A stretch of 64,000 bases of DNA, taken from positions 383,024 to 447,023 of the forward strand of contig NZ_NSKH01000002.1 of assembly GCF_003144095.1 (NCBI RefSeq), in the 5' to 3' direction. Below, piece by piece: positions 57,333 through 64,000 of the stretch (within the stretch, counting starts at the first letter, position 1; each line of letters begins with the position of its first letter). The stretch comes from Streptomyces sp. ICBB 8177. GTDB lineage: Bacteria; Actinomycetota; Actinomycetes; Streptomycetales; Streptomycetaceae. Under the pieces are notes generated by a model. The model was not told the DNA's origin and did not search any database. It was given only the letters and a program-made list of their open reading frames with translations. The position numbers and the translations under genes were made by a program.

Positions 57333-60300
57333 TCAGGTGCGGGGTGGGAGAGGTGGACGGCTGCGGTCCGGGCGGCCCGACAGGTCCGGCGGCGACGCGG
57401 CCGGATGGCGTTCGAGGAGGTCGAGCGCGGTGCGCACCGCCACCGCGAGTTGCAGGCTGCGGCCCTCCGCCCAGTCCACGGGGGTGCGCAGCGCGTCGAT
57501 GTCGGGCTCCACGCCCTCGTTCTCCACGCTCCACCCGTACGCGTCGAACCAGGCCGCGTTCATCGGCACCGTGATCACCGTGCCGTCGATCAGCCGGTGG
57601 CGCCCGGTCATGCCGACCACCCCGCCCCACGTCCGCGTGCCCACCACCGGGCCCAGGCCCAGCAACCGGAACGCCGCGGTGATCATGTCGCCGTCCGACG
57701 CGGTCGCCTCGTCGGCCAGCGCCACCACCGGTCCGCGCGGCGCGTTGCTCGCGTAGCTCACCGGCTCGGCGTTGCGCGTCAGGTCCCAGCCCAGGATGGT
57801 CCGGGTCAGCTTCTCGATGACCAGCTCGCTGATGTGCCCGCCCGCGTTGCCGCGCACGTCCACGATGAGCGCGGGCCGCGCAACCTCCAGCCGCAGATCG
57901 CGGTTGAACTGCGCCCAGCCGGAGCCGCCCATGTCCGGGATGTGCAGGTAGCCGCACCGCCCGCCGCTCAACTCCCGTACCACCGCACGCCGTTTGGCCA
58001 CCCAGTCCTGGTAGCGCAGCGGCCGCTCGTCGATCAGCGGGGCGACCGCCACCCGCCGTGCGTGCCCGTTGGCCCGGGACGCCTCGCCCGGCGGCGCGAA
58101 CGTCAGCTCCACCGTCGTGCCGCCCGCCCCCGCCAGCAGCGGTGAAGGGCCCGCCACCGGGTCCACCGCGCGCCCGTCCACGTGCGTGAGCACCGCGCCC
58201 TCGCGCACCCCCGTCCCGGCCAGCGGGGAGCGCGCCTTGGAGTCCGACGACTCACCGGGCAGGATGCGGCTGACCGCCCACGAACCGTCCTTCTCCCGGC
58301 GGAAGTTGACCCCCAGCAGCCCGATCGGCCGCTGGTAGTGCGGCGGTCCCTCGCTGCGCCGGGCCCCCGTGCAGTACGCGTGCGAGGTGCCCAGCTCGCC
58401 CAGCAGCTCCCGCATCAGGTCCGCGAACTCCTCGGGAGAGGCGACCCGTTCGACCAGTGGGCGGTACTGCTCCAGCACCGCGTCCCAGTCGATGCCGCAC
58501 ATGTCCGGCGACCAGAAGTAGTCCCGGATGATCCGGCCGGCCTCCGCGTACGCCTGGCGCCACTCGGCGGCCGGATCGACCTCGTGCAGGATGCGGCGCA
58601 TGTCGAGCAGCACCGTCGAGTCGTCGTCCCCGCGCTCGTAGGCCGGGACGACGGCCAGGTCGCCGTCGTCGTACACCACGAGCCTGCTGCCGTCGCCGCT
58701 GACCGCGTACCAGTCCATGTGCCGCAGCAACTCCGTGCGGCGCGACTTCGCCAGGTCGTAGAACTCCAGTGTCGGGCGCGGCGAGGGGTCGGCCGGGTTG
58801 GCGAACGTCTCGCCCAGCGCGCCTGAGATCGGCCAGCGCAGCCAGACCAGCCCGCCGCGCACCGGCGCGAGGGAGGAGTACTTCGAGGCGGGCACCGGGA
58901 ACGGCGTGACGCGGTTGGGCAGCCCCTCGGCCTCGACCACGACCGGGGCGCCGTCCCCGCCGCCGCCCACCGGGTCCAGGCCACCGCTCGCGGGACGGCC
59001 CTCGACGGGCAGCGCGAACGGGGAGGGGGTCGCGGAGTTCAGCGGCACCAGGTGCGGACGGCAGCCCAGCGGGAACGACAGGTCGCCGGTGTGCACGTCG
59101 TAGACCGGGTCGAAGCCGCGCCACGACAGGAACGCCAGATAGCGGCCGTCCCGGGTGAAGACCGGCTGCTCGTCCTCGAAGCGCCCGTTGGTGACGTCGA
59201 CGACCGTGCCGTCGGCCAGCCGGGCGATCCGGATCATGCGCAGCGAGCGCCCGATGCCCGGGTGCGACCACGCCAGCCACGCGGAGTCCGGCGAGAACGC
59301 GAGGTCGCGCACGGGCCCGTTGGCGGAACGGATCAGCTCCCGCACGGTGCCCGCGGGTGGCCGCGCTCCGCCGCCGTCCTGAGGCAGGTCGTCGTCCTCG
59401 TCGGTGGGGAGCGCCTCCTCGCCCTCCCCGGTGGAGACCAGCAGCAGGCGGCCGTCGTGCGCGGCGACGGCGAGGGTGGTGCCGTCGGGGGAGGCGACGA
59501 GCTGGAGGACGCGGCCGAGGCGGCCGTGCGCGAGGCGGTCGCCGCCGGGGGTGACGGGGGGTGTGCGGGGGGTGCTCGCGGAGGCGTCTTCCGGGGTGGG
59601 GGAGGGGGTGCCGGAGGCGTCTTCGGGGGTGGGGGAGGGGCTGTCGGAGGCGTCGTCCAGGGCCTCGTCGCCGGTGCCGTCCGGCTCCTCGGGCGCGTAC
59701 AGCCGCAGCCTCGTCCGCGGTCGCGCCGTCGTACGCCCCGGCAGGTCCACGATCTCGATCGCGTCCTCCCCGTCCGCGTCCGTCACGAACGCGATCCGCC
59801 CGGTCCCGCCCAGCATCACCGGCAACCGCACCCGCGCCCCCGGCTGGTCGGCGATGGTCCGCGCCGGGCCGTCCCGGTGGGTCAGCCAGTACAGGCTTCC
59901 GCGCACGCACACCGCACTGGCCCGCCCGGTCGTGTCGCACGCCAGCCCCGTCACGTTCGACGCCGCGGGCACCTGGTACGGCCGCCTGCCGTTGCGCGGC
60001 CCGCCCAGCCGCACGTCCAGCCGCCGGGGCACCGCCGCCGGGTCGGCCAGATCCTCCGCCAGCCACAGCTCGCCCGCGCACTGGTAGACCACCCTGCGCC
60101 CGTCCGTTGCGGCCGCCCGCGCGTAGAACGCGTCGTGATCCGTGTGCCGCCGCAGGCCGGAGCCGTCCGGCAGGCAGGAGTAGAGGTTGCCGATGCCCTC
60201 GTGGTCGGACAGGAACGCGATCCGGCCCGCCACGAACATCGGGCACTCCAGGTGCCCGCGCACCCGTGCCAGCAGCCGCTCGCCGTGCAGCCACAGCCGC

Positions 60301-60839
60301 CCGGTCGCGCCGCCCCGGTACCGCTTCCAGCTCGCCGGCTCGTGCGGCGGCGTCCCGTTGAGGATCAACGTGCGGTGCTCGCCGTCCTCGTCGGCGACCG
60401 CGATGTCCGAGACCCGCCCCCACGGCAGCATGCTCCCCGGCGAACCGTCCGGCGTGATCGCGTACGCCATCGAGTAGTGCGCGAACGGCTGCCCGTGCGA
60501 GGAGACCGCCAGGATCCGCCCGTCCGGCGTCCACGAGCACACCCGCGCGTCCGGGCTGCCCCAGTACGTCAGCCGCCGCGCCGGGCCGCCCTCCACCGGC
60601 ACGACGTGCACCTCCGGGTCGAGGCTGCGCCAGTTGGTGAACGCGATGACCGCGCCGTCCGGCGAGAAGCGCGGCGGACCCAGCCGGGTGCGGTCGGCGG
60701 TCACCCGCCAGGCCCGGCCCGGCTCGGCCCCGGGGACGGGCAGCGGCGCGAGCCACAGGTCGTCCTCGGCGACGAAGCAGAGCAGGTCGCCGTGCAGGTG
60801 CGGGAACCTCAGATACGCGCCCTCTGTCACGGTTCCCAT
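57333..60839 (-). CDS. Tricorn protease homologue (S41 family)
   Basis: The 1168-aa protein starts YLRFPHLHGDLLCFVAEDDLW and has N-terminal beta-propeller repeats (PRFSPDGAVIAFTNW, SWTPDGRILAVSSHG, SPDGTTLAVAAHDGRLLLV) to ~residue 690. A Pro/Ser/Thr insert lies near 420-460. The C1 domain, PDZ and C2 domain follow. The catalytic residues fit tricorn: Ser819-His820 in GTSHAYC, nucleophile Ser1048 in TASDGD and Glu1108 in NEGVEPD. Tricorn degrades peptides released by the proteasome in the cytoplasm. The ATG at 60839 is divergent from the next gene. Confidence 0.92.
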   Translation of the reverse strand: MGTVTEGAYLRFPHLHGDLLCFVAEDDLWLAPLPVPGAEPGRAWRVTADRTRLGPPRFSPDGAVIAFTNWRSLDPEVHVVPVEGGPARRLTYWGSPDARVCSWTPDGRILAVSSHGQPFAHYSMAYAITPDGSPGSMLPWGRVSDIAVADEDGEHRTLILNGTPPHEPASWKRYRGGATGRLWLHGERLLARVRGHLECPMFVAGRIAFLSDHEGIGNLYSCLPDGSGLRRHTDHDAFYARAAATDGRRVVYQCAGELWLAEDLADPAAVPRRLDVRLGGPRNGRRPYQVPAASNVTGLACDTTGRASAVCVRGSLYWLTHRDGPARTIADQPGARVRLPVMLGGTGRIAFVTDADGEDAIEIVDLPGRTTARPRTRLRLYAPEEPDGTGDEALDDASDSPSPTPEDASGTPSPTPEDASASTPRTPPVTPGGDRLAHGRLGRVLQLVASPDGTTLAVAAHDGRLLLVSTGEGEEALPTDEDDDLPQDGGGARPPAGTVRELIRSANGPVRDLAFSPDSAWLAWSHPGIGRSLRMIRIARLADGTVVDVTNGRFEDEQPVFTRDGRYLAFLSWRGFDPVYDVHTGDLSFPLGCRPHLVPLNSATPSPFALPVEGRPASGGLDPVGGGGDGAPVVVEAEGLPNRVTPFPVPASKYSSLAPVRGGLVWLRWPISGALGETFANPADPSPRPTLEFYDLAKSRRTELLRHMDWYAVSGDGSRLVVYDDGDLAVVPAYERGDDDSTVLLDMRRILHEVDPAAEWRQAYAEAGRIIRDYFWSPDMCGIDWDAVLEQYRPLVERVASPEEFADLMRELLGELGTSHAYCTGARRSEGPPHYQRPIGLLGVNFRREKDGSWAVSRILPGESSDSKARSPLAGTGVREGAVLTHVDGRAVDPVAGPSPLLAGAGGTTVELTFAPPGEASRANGHARRVAVAPLIDERPLRYQDWVAKRRAVVRELSGGRCGYLHIPDMGGSGWAQFNRDLRLEVARPALIVDVRGNAGGHISELVIEKLTRTILGWDLTRNAEPVSYASNAPRGPVVALADEATASDGDMITAAFRLLGLGPVVGTRTWGGVVGMTGRHRLIDGTVITVPMNAAWFDAYGWSVENEGVEPDIDALRTPVDWAEGRSLQLAVAVRTALDLLERHPAASPPDLSGRPDRSRPPLPPRT

Positions 60840-60951
60840 GGTTTCGGGCGGGATCGCGCCGGGCAACTTTTCCGCCCCCGCCGCCGGCCCGCACCCGGCC
60901 CCGTGCACCATGGAAGAGGACTTTGGCATCGGGCGGGAGCGAGCGGAAACA

Positions 60952-62154
60952 GTGGTGGACGTGGAGGTCCAGGACGCGGCGCCGGTGAGCGTCCAGGGAA
61001 CCGTGGCGGACGGCTTCGAGCCGGTGCGCGACGCCTTCGCGGCAAACTTCGCCCGGCGCGGCGAACGCGGCGCGGCGCTCGCCGTCCACCGCCACGGCCG
61101 CCTCGTCGTCGACCTGTGGGCGGGCGATGCCCACGCCGACCGCCCCGGCACCCCGTGGCGTTCCGGCACCGCCCAGGTCGTCCGCTCCGCCGGCAAGGGC
61201 CCGGCCGCCGCCGTCCTGCTCCTGCTGCACCAGCGCGGCCTGCTCGACCTGGATGCCCCGGTCTCCGCGTACTGGCCGGCGTTCAAGGCGGCGGGCAAGG
61301 AGGCCGCCCGGGTGCGCCAGCTGCTCACCCACCGGGTCGGCGTGCCCGCGCTGGAGGTCCCGCTCACCGTCGCCCAGGCCCTGGACGGCGTCAGCGGCCC
61401 GCGCGCGGTCGCCGCGCAGCCGCCCGCCTGGGAGCCCGGCACCGACCACGGCTACCACGCGCAGACCTACAGCTGGCTGCTGGGCGAACTCGTGCTGCGG
61501 GTGACCGGGCGCACCCTCGGCCAGTGGTTCGCCCGGGAGGTCGCCGGGCCGCTCGGCCTCGACCTGTGGTTCGGCGTGCCGGAGGCCGAGGCGCACCGGG
61601 TCGGCCGGGTCGCCGTCGCGCGGGAGGCCCCCGTCGTCGCCTCCGCGGGCCTGCGCACCCGCCCCAAGCAGTCCGTGGTCGACGCCCACGCCGACCCCGC
61701 GTCCCTCACCAACCGGGCTTTCGGCGCCATCGAGTTGCCGTACGACGAGAACGACGCGGCGTACCTGCGCGGCGAGTTGCCCGCCTCCAACGCGGTCGCC
61801 ACCGCACGTTCCCTCTCGCGCTGCTACGCCGCCCTGGCCACCGGCGTGGACGGCCGCGCGCCGCTGTTCGCCCCGGCGACGCTGGCGATGGCGCGCAGCG
61901 CGGAGTCCGAGGGCCCGGACCGCGTGCTGGTCGTCAACACCCGCTTCGGACACGGCTTCATGCTGCACGGCCCGTCCTGCCCGCTGCTCGCCCCCGGCTC
62001 CTTCGGCCACCCCGGCCGCGGCGGATCGCTGGGCTTCGCCGACCCCGAGTCGGGCGTCGGTTTCGGCTACGTCACCAACACCCTCTACAAGTCCGTCACC
62101 GCGGACGCGCGCGCCCAGGCTCTTCTGCGCGCGCTGCGAACCTGCCTACGCTGA
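60952..62154 (+). CDS. Beta-lactamase-fold serine hydrolase (family VIII esterase-like)
   Basis: The ~400-aa protein has VADGFEPVRDAFAANFARRGERGAALAVHRHGRLVVDLW, the S-x-x-K nucleophile motif SAGK (VRSAGKGPAAAVLL), and TDHGYHAQTYSWLLGELV, where family VIII esterases place their catalytic Tyr. FGHPGRGGSLGFADPESGVGFGYV stands near the end in place of the KTG box. It likely hydrolyses esters or amides. GTG at 60952 or 60955 fits the family start best; an ATG at 60910 would add 14 residues. It is divergent from the tricorn gene over about 110 bp. Confidence 0.85.
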   Translation: MVDVEVQDAAPVSVQGTVADGFEPVRDAFAANFARRGERGAALAVHRHGRLVVDLWAGDAHADRPGTPWRSGTAQVVRSAGKGPAAAVLLLLHQRGLLDLDAPVSAYWPAFKAAGKEAARVRQLLTHRVGVPALEVPLTVAQALDGVSGPRAVAAQPPAWEPGTDHGYHAQTYSWLLGELVLRVTGRTLGQWFAREVAGPLGLDLWFGVPEAEAHRVGRVAVAREAPVVASAGLRTRPKQSVVDAHADPASLTNRAFGAIELPYDENDAAYLRGELPASNAVATARSLSRCYAALATGVDGRAPLFAPATLAMARSAESEGPDRVLVVNTRFGHGFMLHGPSCPLLAPGSFGHPGRGGSLGFADPESGVGFGYVTNTLYKSVTADARAQALLRALRTCLR

Positions 62155-62159
62155 CCCGC

Positions 62160-62939
62160 ATGAGGCGATTCGAGGACCACGCGGTCCTGATCACGGGGGC
62201 GGGCCGGGGCATCGGCGCGGCGACGGCGGCCCGTTTCGCGTCGGAGGGCGCGAGGGTCCTGGTCACGGACGCCGTACGAGAACGTGCCGAGCGGGTCGCC
62301 GAGGAGATCGGCGCGCTCGCCCACGCCTGCGACGTGACGGACACAGCGTCCGTCGAGGCGGCCGTGGACCACGCCGTCGCGTCCTTCGGCGGCCTGACCG
62401 TCCTGGTCAACAACGCCTACGCCTGCCACCCCGACCCGCCCCGCTTCGAGGACCACGCCGACGAGCCGTGGTACGCGGACTTCGAGGCCACGCTGCACGG
62501 TGTCTACCGCTGCTGCCGGGCGGCGCTGCCGCACCTGGCCCGGGCGGACGGCTCGGGCGCGATCGTCACCGTCGGCTCGGTCAACGCGGAGTCGGCCTTC
62601 GGCAACCACGCCTACAGCGCGGCGAAGGCGGCCCTGGTCAGCCTGACGAGAACGCTGGCGGCCGAATCGGCCCCCCGAGGCGTCCGCGTCAACCTCGTGG
62701 AACCCGGCACCATCCGCACCCCCGCCTGGTCCGACCGCCCCGAGGCCCTGGCCCGGCTGGCGGCCTGCTACCCCCTGGGCCGAGCCGGCGAACCGGAGGA
62801 CATCGCCGCGGCCATCGCCTTCCTGGCCTCGGCGGACGCCGCGTGGATCACGGGCGTCACCCTCCCGGTGGACGGAGGCATCTTGACGACGAACGCGGCG
62901 ACGGCGGTTCTGCCTTCGTGGGCGGGGGAGCGGGCCTGA
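62160..62939 (+). CDS. Short-chain dehydrogenase/reductase
   Basis: The 259-aa protein is a classical SDR: AVLITGAGRGIGAATAARFASEGARVLVTD (NAD site with Asp), VLVNNAYA, VGSVNAESAFGNHAYSAAKAALVSLTRTLAAE (Ser, Tyr, Lys) and PGTIRTPAW. It ends ITGVTLPVDGG. The substrate is unknown. It starts at an ATG (62160) five bases after the hydrolase stop, so the two are probably cotranscribed. Confidence 0.9.
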   Translation: MRRFEDHAVLITGAGRGIGAATAARFASEGARVLVTDAVRERAERVAEEIGALAHACDVTDTASVEAAVDHAVASFGGLTVLVNNAYACHPDPPRFEDHADEPWYADFEATLHGVYRCCRAALPHLARADGSGAIVTVGSVNAESAFGNHAYSAAKAALVSLTRTLAAESAPRGVRVNLVEPGTIRTPAWSDRPEALARLAACYPLGRAGEPEDIAAAIAFLASADAAWITGVTLPVDGGILTTNAATAVLPSWAGERA

Positions 62940-62963
62940 GGCCTCGGACGGGCAGCGGCCACA

Positions 62964-63195
62964 TCAGCGAAGCGCCTCCGCGATCCGGCGGCGGAGGCGG
63001 TCGTCGCTGATGGTGCCGACATCGCGCCAGGCCGCGTCGGAGGCCTCCTCGGTCTGCAACTCCCCGATGACGGCAGTGGTGCGGAACAGGAACCGGAAGT
63101 CGAAGTGCTGGTGCGCGGACTCGTCCCTGGCGCCGGTTGGCGTCGATGGAGTGGATGTGCCGGGACGCGCCAGTTGGAACTTGGTCACGCATGTG
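62964..63195 (-). pseudogene. NUDIX hydrolase remnant, frameshifted
   Basis: The 3' part reads RDESAHQHFDFRFLFRTTAV then ASDAAWRDVGTISDDRLRRRIAEALR, which is the C-terminal half of NUDIX-type hydrolases. The preceding family segment (ASRHIHSIDANRRQG) is in a different frame between about 63120 and 63170, showing a frameshift. The N-terminal NUDIX box is absent. An ATG at 63188 opens the intact frame, but it lies within the former coding sequence. It is best treated as a decayed gene. Confidence 0.55.
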
Positions 63196-63209
63196 GGAAC
63201 TGGCGGATG

Positions 63210-64000
63210 TCAGCTCCGGATTCGGACCATCTCCCGTTCCGCGAAAGCGCGGAAGCTGCGCGGCGGGCGGCCAGTGAGGCGCTGGACAGTGTCGGTGGTG
63301 CGGTCCTCGGCACCTTCGGCTATGGCGTGGTCCATGCCGGCGAGAAGCGCGGCGAACTCGGCGGGCATGTCGGCCGCCAGGCGGTCGCGCATCTGCTCGT
63401 AGGTCAGCCGGCGGTGGGTGACGGCCCGGCCGGTGACCTGGGTGAGGACGGCGGCGATGTCGCCGTAGCTCAGGGCTTGGGGCCCGGTGATGATCAGGTC
63501 GGTGTTCGGAGCCTGCGCCTCGGTCAGCACACGCACGGCGACGGCAGCGATGTCGTCGGCGTCGACGAACCCGACGCGGCCCTCGCCGGTTGCCGTTCGG
63601 ATGGTCCCGTCCGCTCGGATGGTCCGGGCGTGCGCATGGTCGGCGGTGAAGTTCTGCATGAACCATGAGGGCCGCAGGACCGCCCACTGGGAGAACAGGG
63701 CGGGCAGGGCCTGGTGAACCTGTCCCACGGCAGGTCCTCCGGCGGGGATCGCCGACGAGCTGAGCAGGACAGCGCGGTGGACTCCTGCGGTGCGGGCCTG
63801 CCGGAGGAAGGGCAGCATGACGGCTGCCGGATCCGGAGAGCCGATCGGCGGGATGAGATAGACCCGGTCCGCGCCTTCGAGCGCACCCTCGAAGGACGCG
63901 GGGTCGTCCCAGTCGAACCGCACGGGACTGGCCCCGTCGACGGGGGTGGCGCGTCGGCTGGCGGCCTTGACGCGCCGGCCCGTGGCGCCCAGTCGGGCGG
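63210..64000 (-). CDS. NmrA-like NAD(P)H-binding protein, 5' end cut by window edge
   Basis: The frame runs from the stop at 63210 to the right edge of the window (263 residues seen). It reads GATGRRVKAASRRATPVDGA, then RFDWDDPASFEGALEGADRVYLIPP and VHRAVLLSSSAIPAGG. WAVLRPSWFMQNF follows, then GFVDADDIAAVAVRVLTE and TGPQALSYGDIAAVLTQVTGR. This is the NmrA/atypical SDR family, with the N-terminal GxxGxxG only partly in view. Members act as quinone or NAD(P)H-linked reductases or redox sensors. The start lies beyond base 64000. Confidence 0.85.
   Translation of the reverse strand, partial: ARLGATGRRVKAASRRATPVDGASPVRFDWDDPASFEGALEGADRVYLIPPIGSPDPAAVMLPFLRQARTAGVHRAVLLSSSAIPAGGPAVGQVHQALPALFSQWAVLRPSWFMQNFTADHAHARTIRADGTIRTATGEGRVGFVDADDIAAVAVRVLTEAQAPNTDLIITGPQALSYGDIAAVLTQVTGRAVTHRRLTYEQMRDRLAADMPAEFAALLAGMDHAIAEGAEDRTTDTVQRLTGRPPRSFRAFAEREMVRIRS

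Noticed and set aside
59052-62939. Very long plus-strand open frame (~1300 codons) antisense to the tricorn gene
   Set aside because: It is a GC-skew shadow of the tricorn, hydrolase and SDR genes. It has no domain, and its last part is simply the real SDR at 62160-62939.

Overview
The window is high-GC DNA (roughly 70% or more over most of its length) with actinobacterial codon use, many GTG starts, long antisense open frames and gene families typical of Streptomyces and close relatives: HrdD-type sigma factor, AfsA/ArpA gamma-butyrolactone genes, a SARP regulator, XRE/DUF397/ATPase sets, MscL, SepX. It is most likely a chromosomal segment of a Streptomyces-like organism. The species cannot be read from the sequence. 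No CRISPR array, rRNA operon or intact insertion sequence was seen.

Layout. 1-3.8 kb: lower-GC accessory DNA with unrecognised small genes, a PIN-domain/partner pair, a 111-bp imperfect palindrome and a dead tyrosine integrase, ending against tRNA-Arg(CCU). This is the arm of a decayed integrated element. 3.9-15.9 kb: flavodoxin, DoxX-type membrane proteins, type II NADH dehydrogenase, an AtuA-family protein, an ABC-2-like membrane protein, a TetR/MFS efflux pair, a MarR regulator with a palindromic operator, and hrdD behind a consensus SigR-type promoter. 15.9-20.0 kb (minus strand): a tightly coupled five-gene operon with a WXG100-like protein, a 473-aa type VII-like secreted protein, a membrane protein and two tandem paralogues of unknown function. 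20.3-34.4 kb: a conserved actinobacterial core block (mscL, mtnP, an FmdB zinc-ribbon gene behind a CIRCE operator, an MFS transporter, a cation/proton antiporter, a penicillin-acylase-type hydrolase, 5-formyl-THF cyclo-ligase, galU, moeA/glp, moaC, mog, rimJ-like, sepX, tRNA-Ala). The galU-glp-rimJ-sepX part matches the cell-division Glp/GlpR neighbourhood.

34.7-39.6 kb: a class A penicillin-binding protein, then a whiJ/abaA-like set (XRE-DUF5753 regulator, two nearly identical DUF397 genes, HATPase). 39.7-44.9 kb: a gamma-butyrolactone signalling block (epimerase/reductase, AfsA-type synthase, ArpA-type receptor, a second receptor-like TetR and a third TetR) with ARE-like operators. 45.0-50.6 kb: thioredoxin, a PEP-mutase-like protein, a MarP-type membrane serine protease, a GT-C-like membrane protein, a GNAT and a MerR. 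50.8-54.3 kb: a Baeyer-Villiger monooxygenase/hydrolase/SDR operon. 54.4-57.3 kb: a low-complexity Arg/Asp/Gly protein and a SARP regulator with an early TTA codon. 57.3-64 kb: a tricorn protease homologue, a beta-lactamase-fold hydrolase, an SDR, a frameshifted NUDIX remnant and an NmrA-like gene cut by the window end.

Functionally, the window combines core envelope and division genes with layered developmental regulation: stress sigma promoters, bldA-type TTA control, gamma-butyrolactone signalling, and XRE/DUF397 and SARP regulators. The least explained parts are the type VII-like operon, the PIN/partner pair and the palindrome beside the dead integrase.
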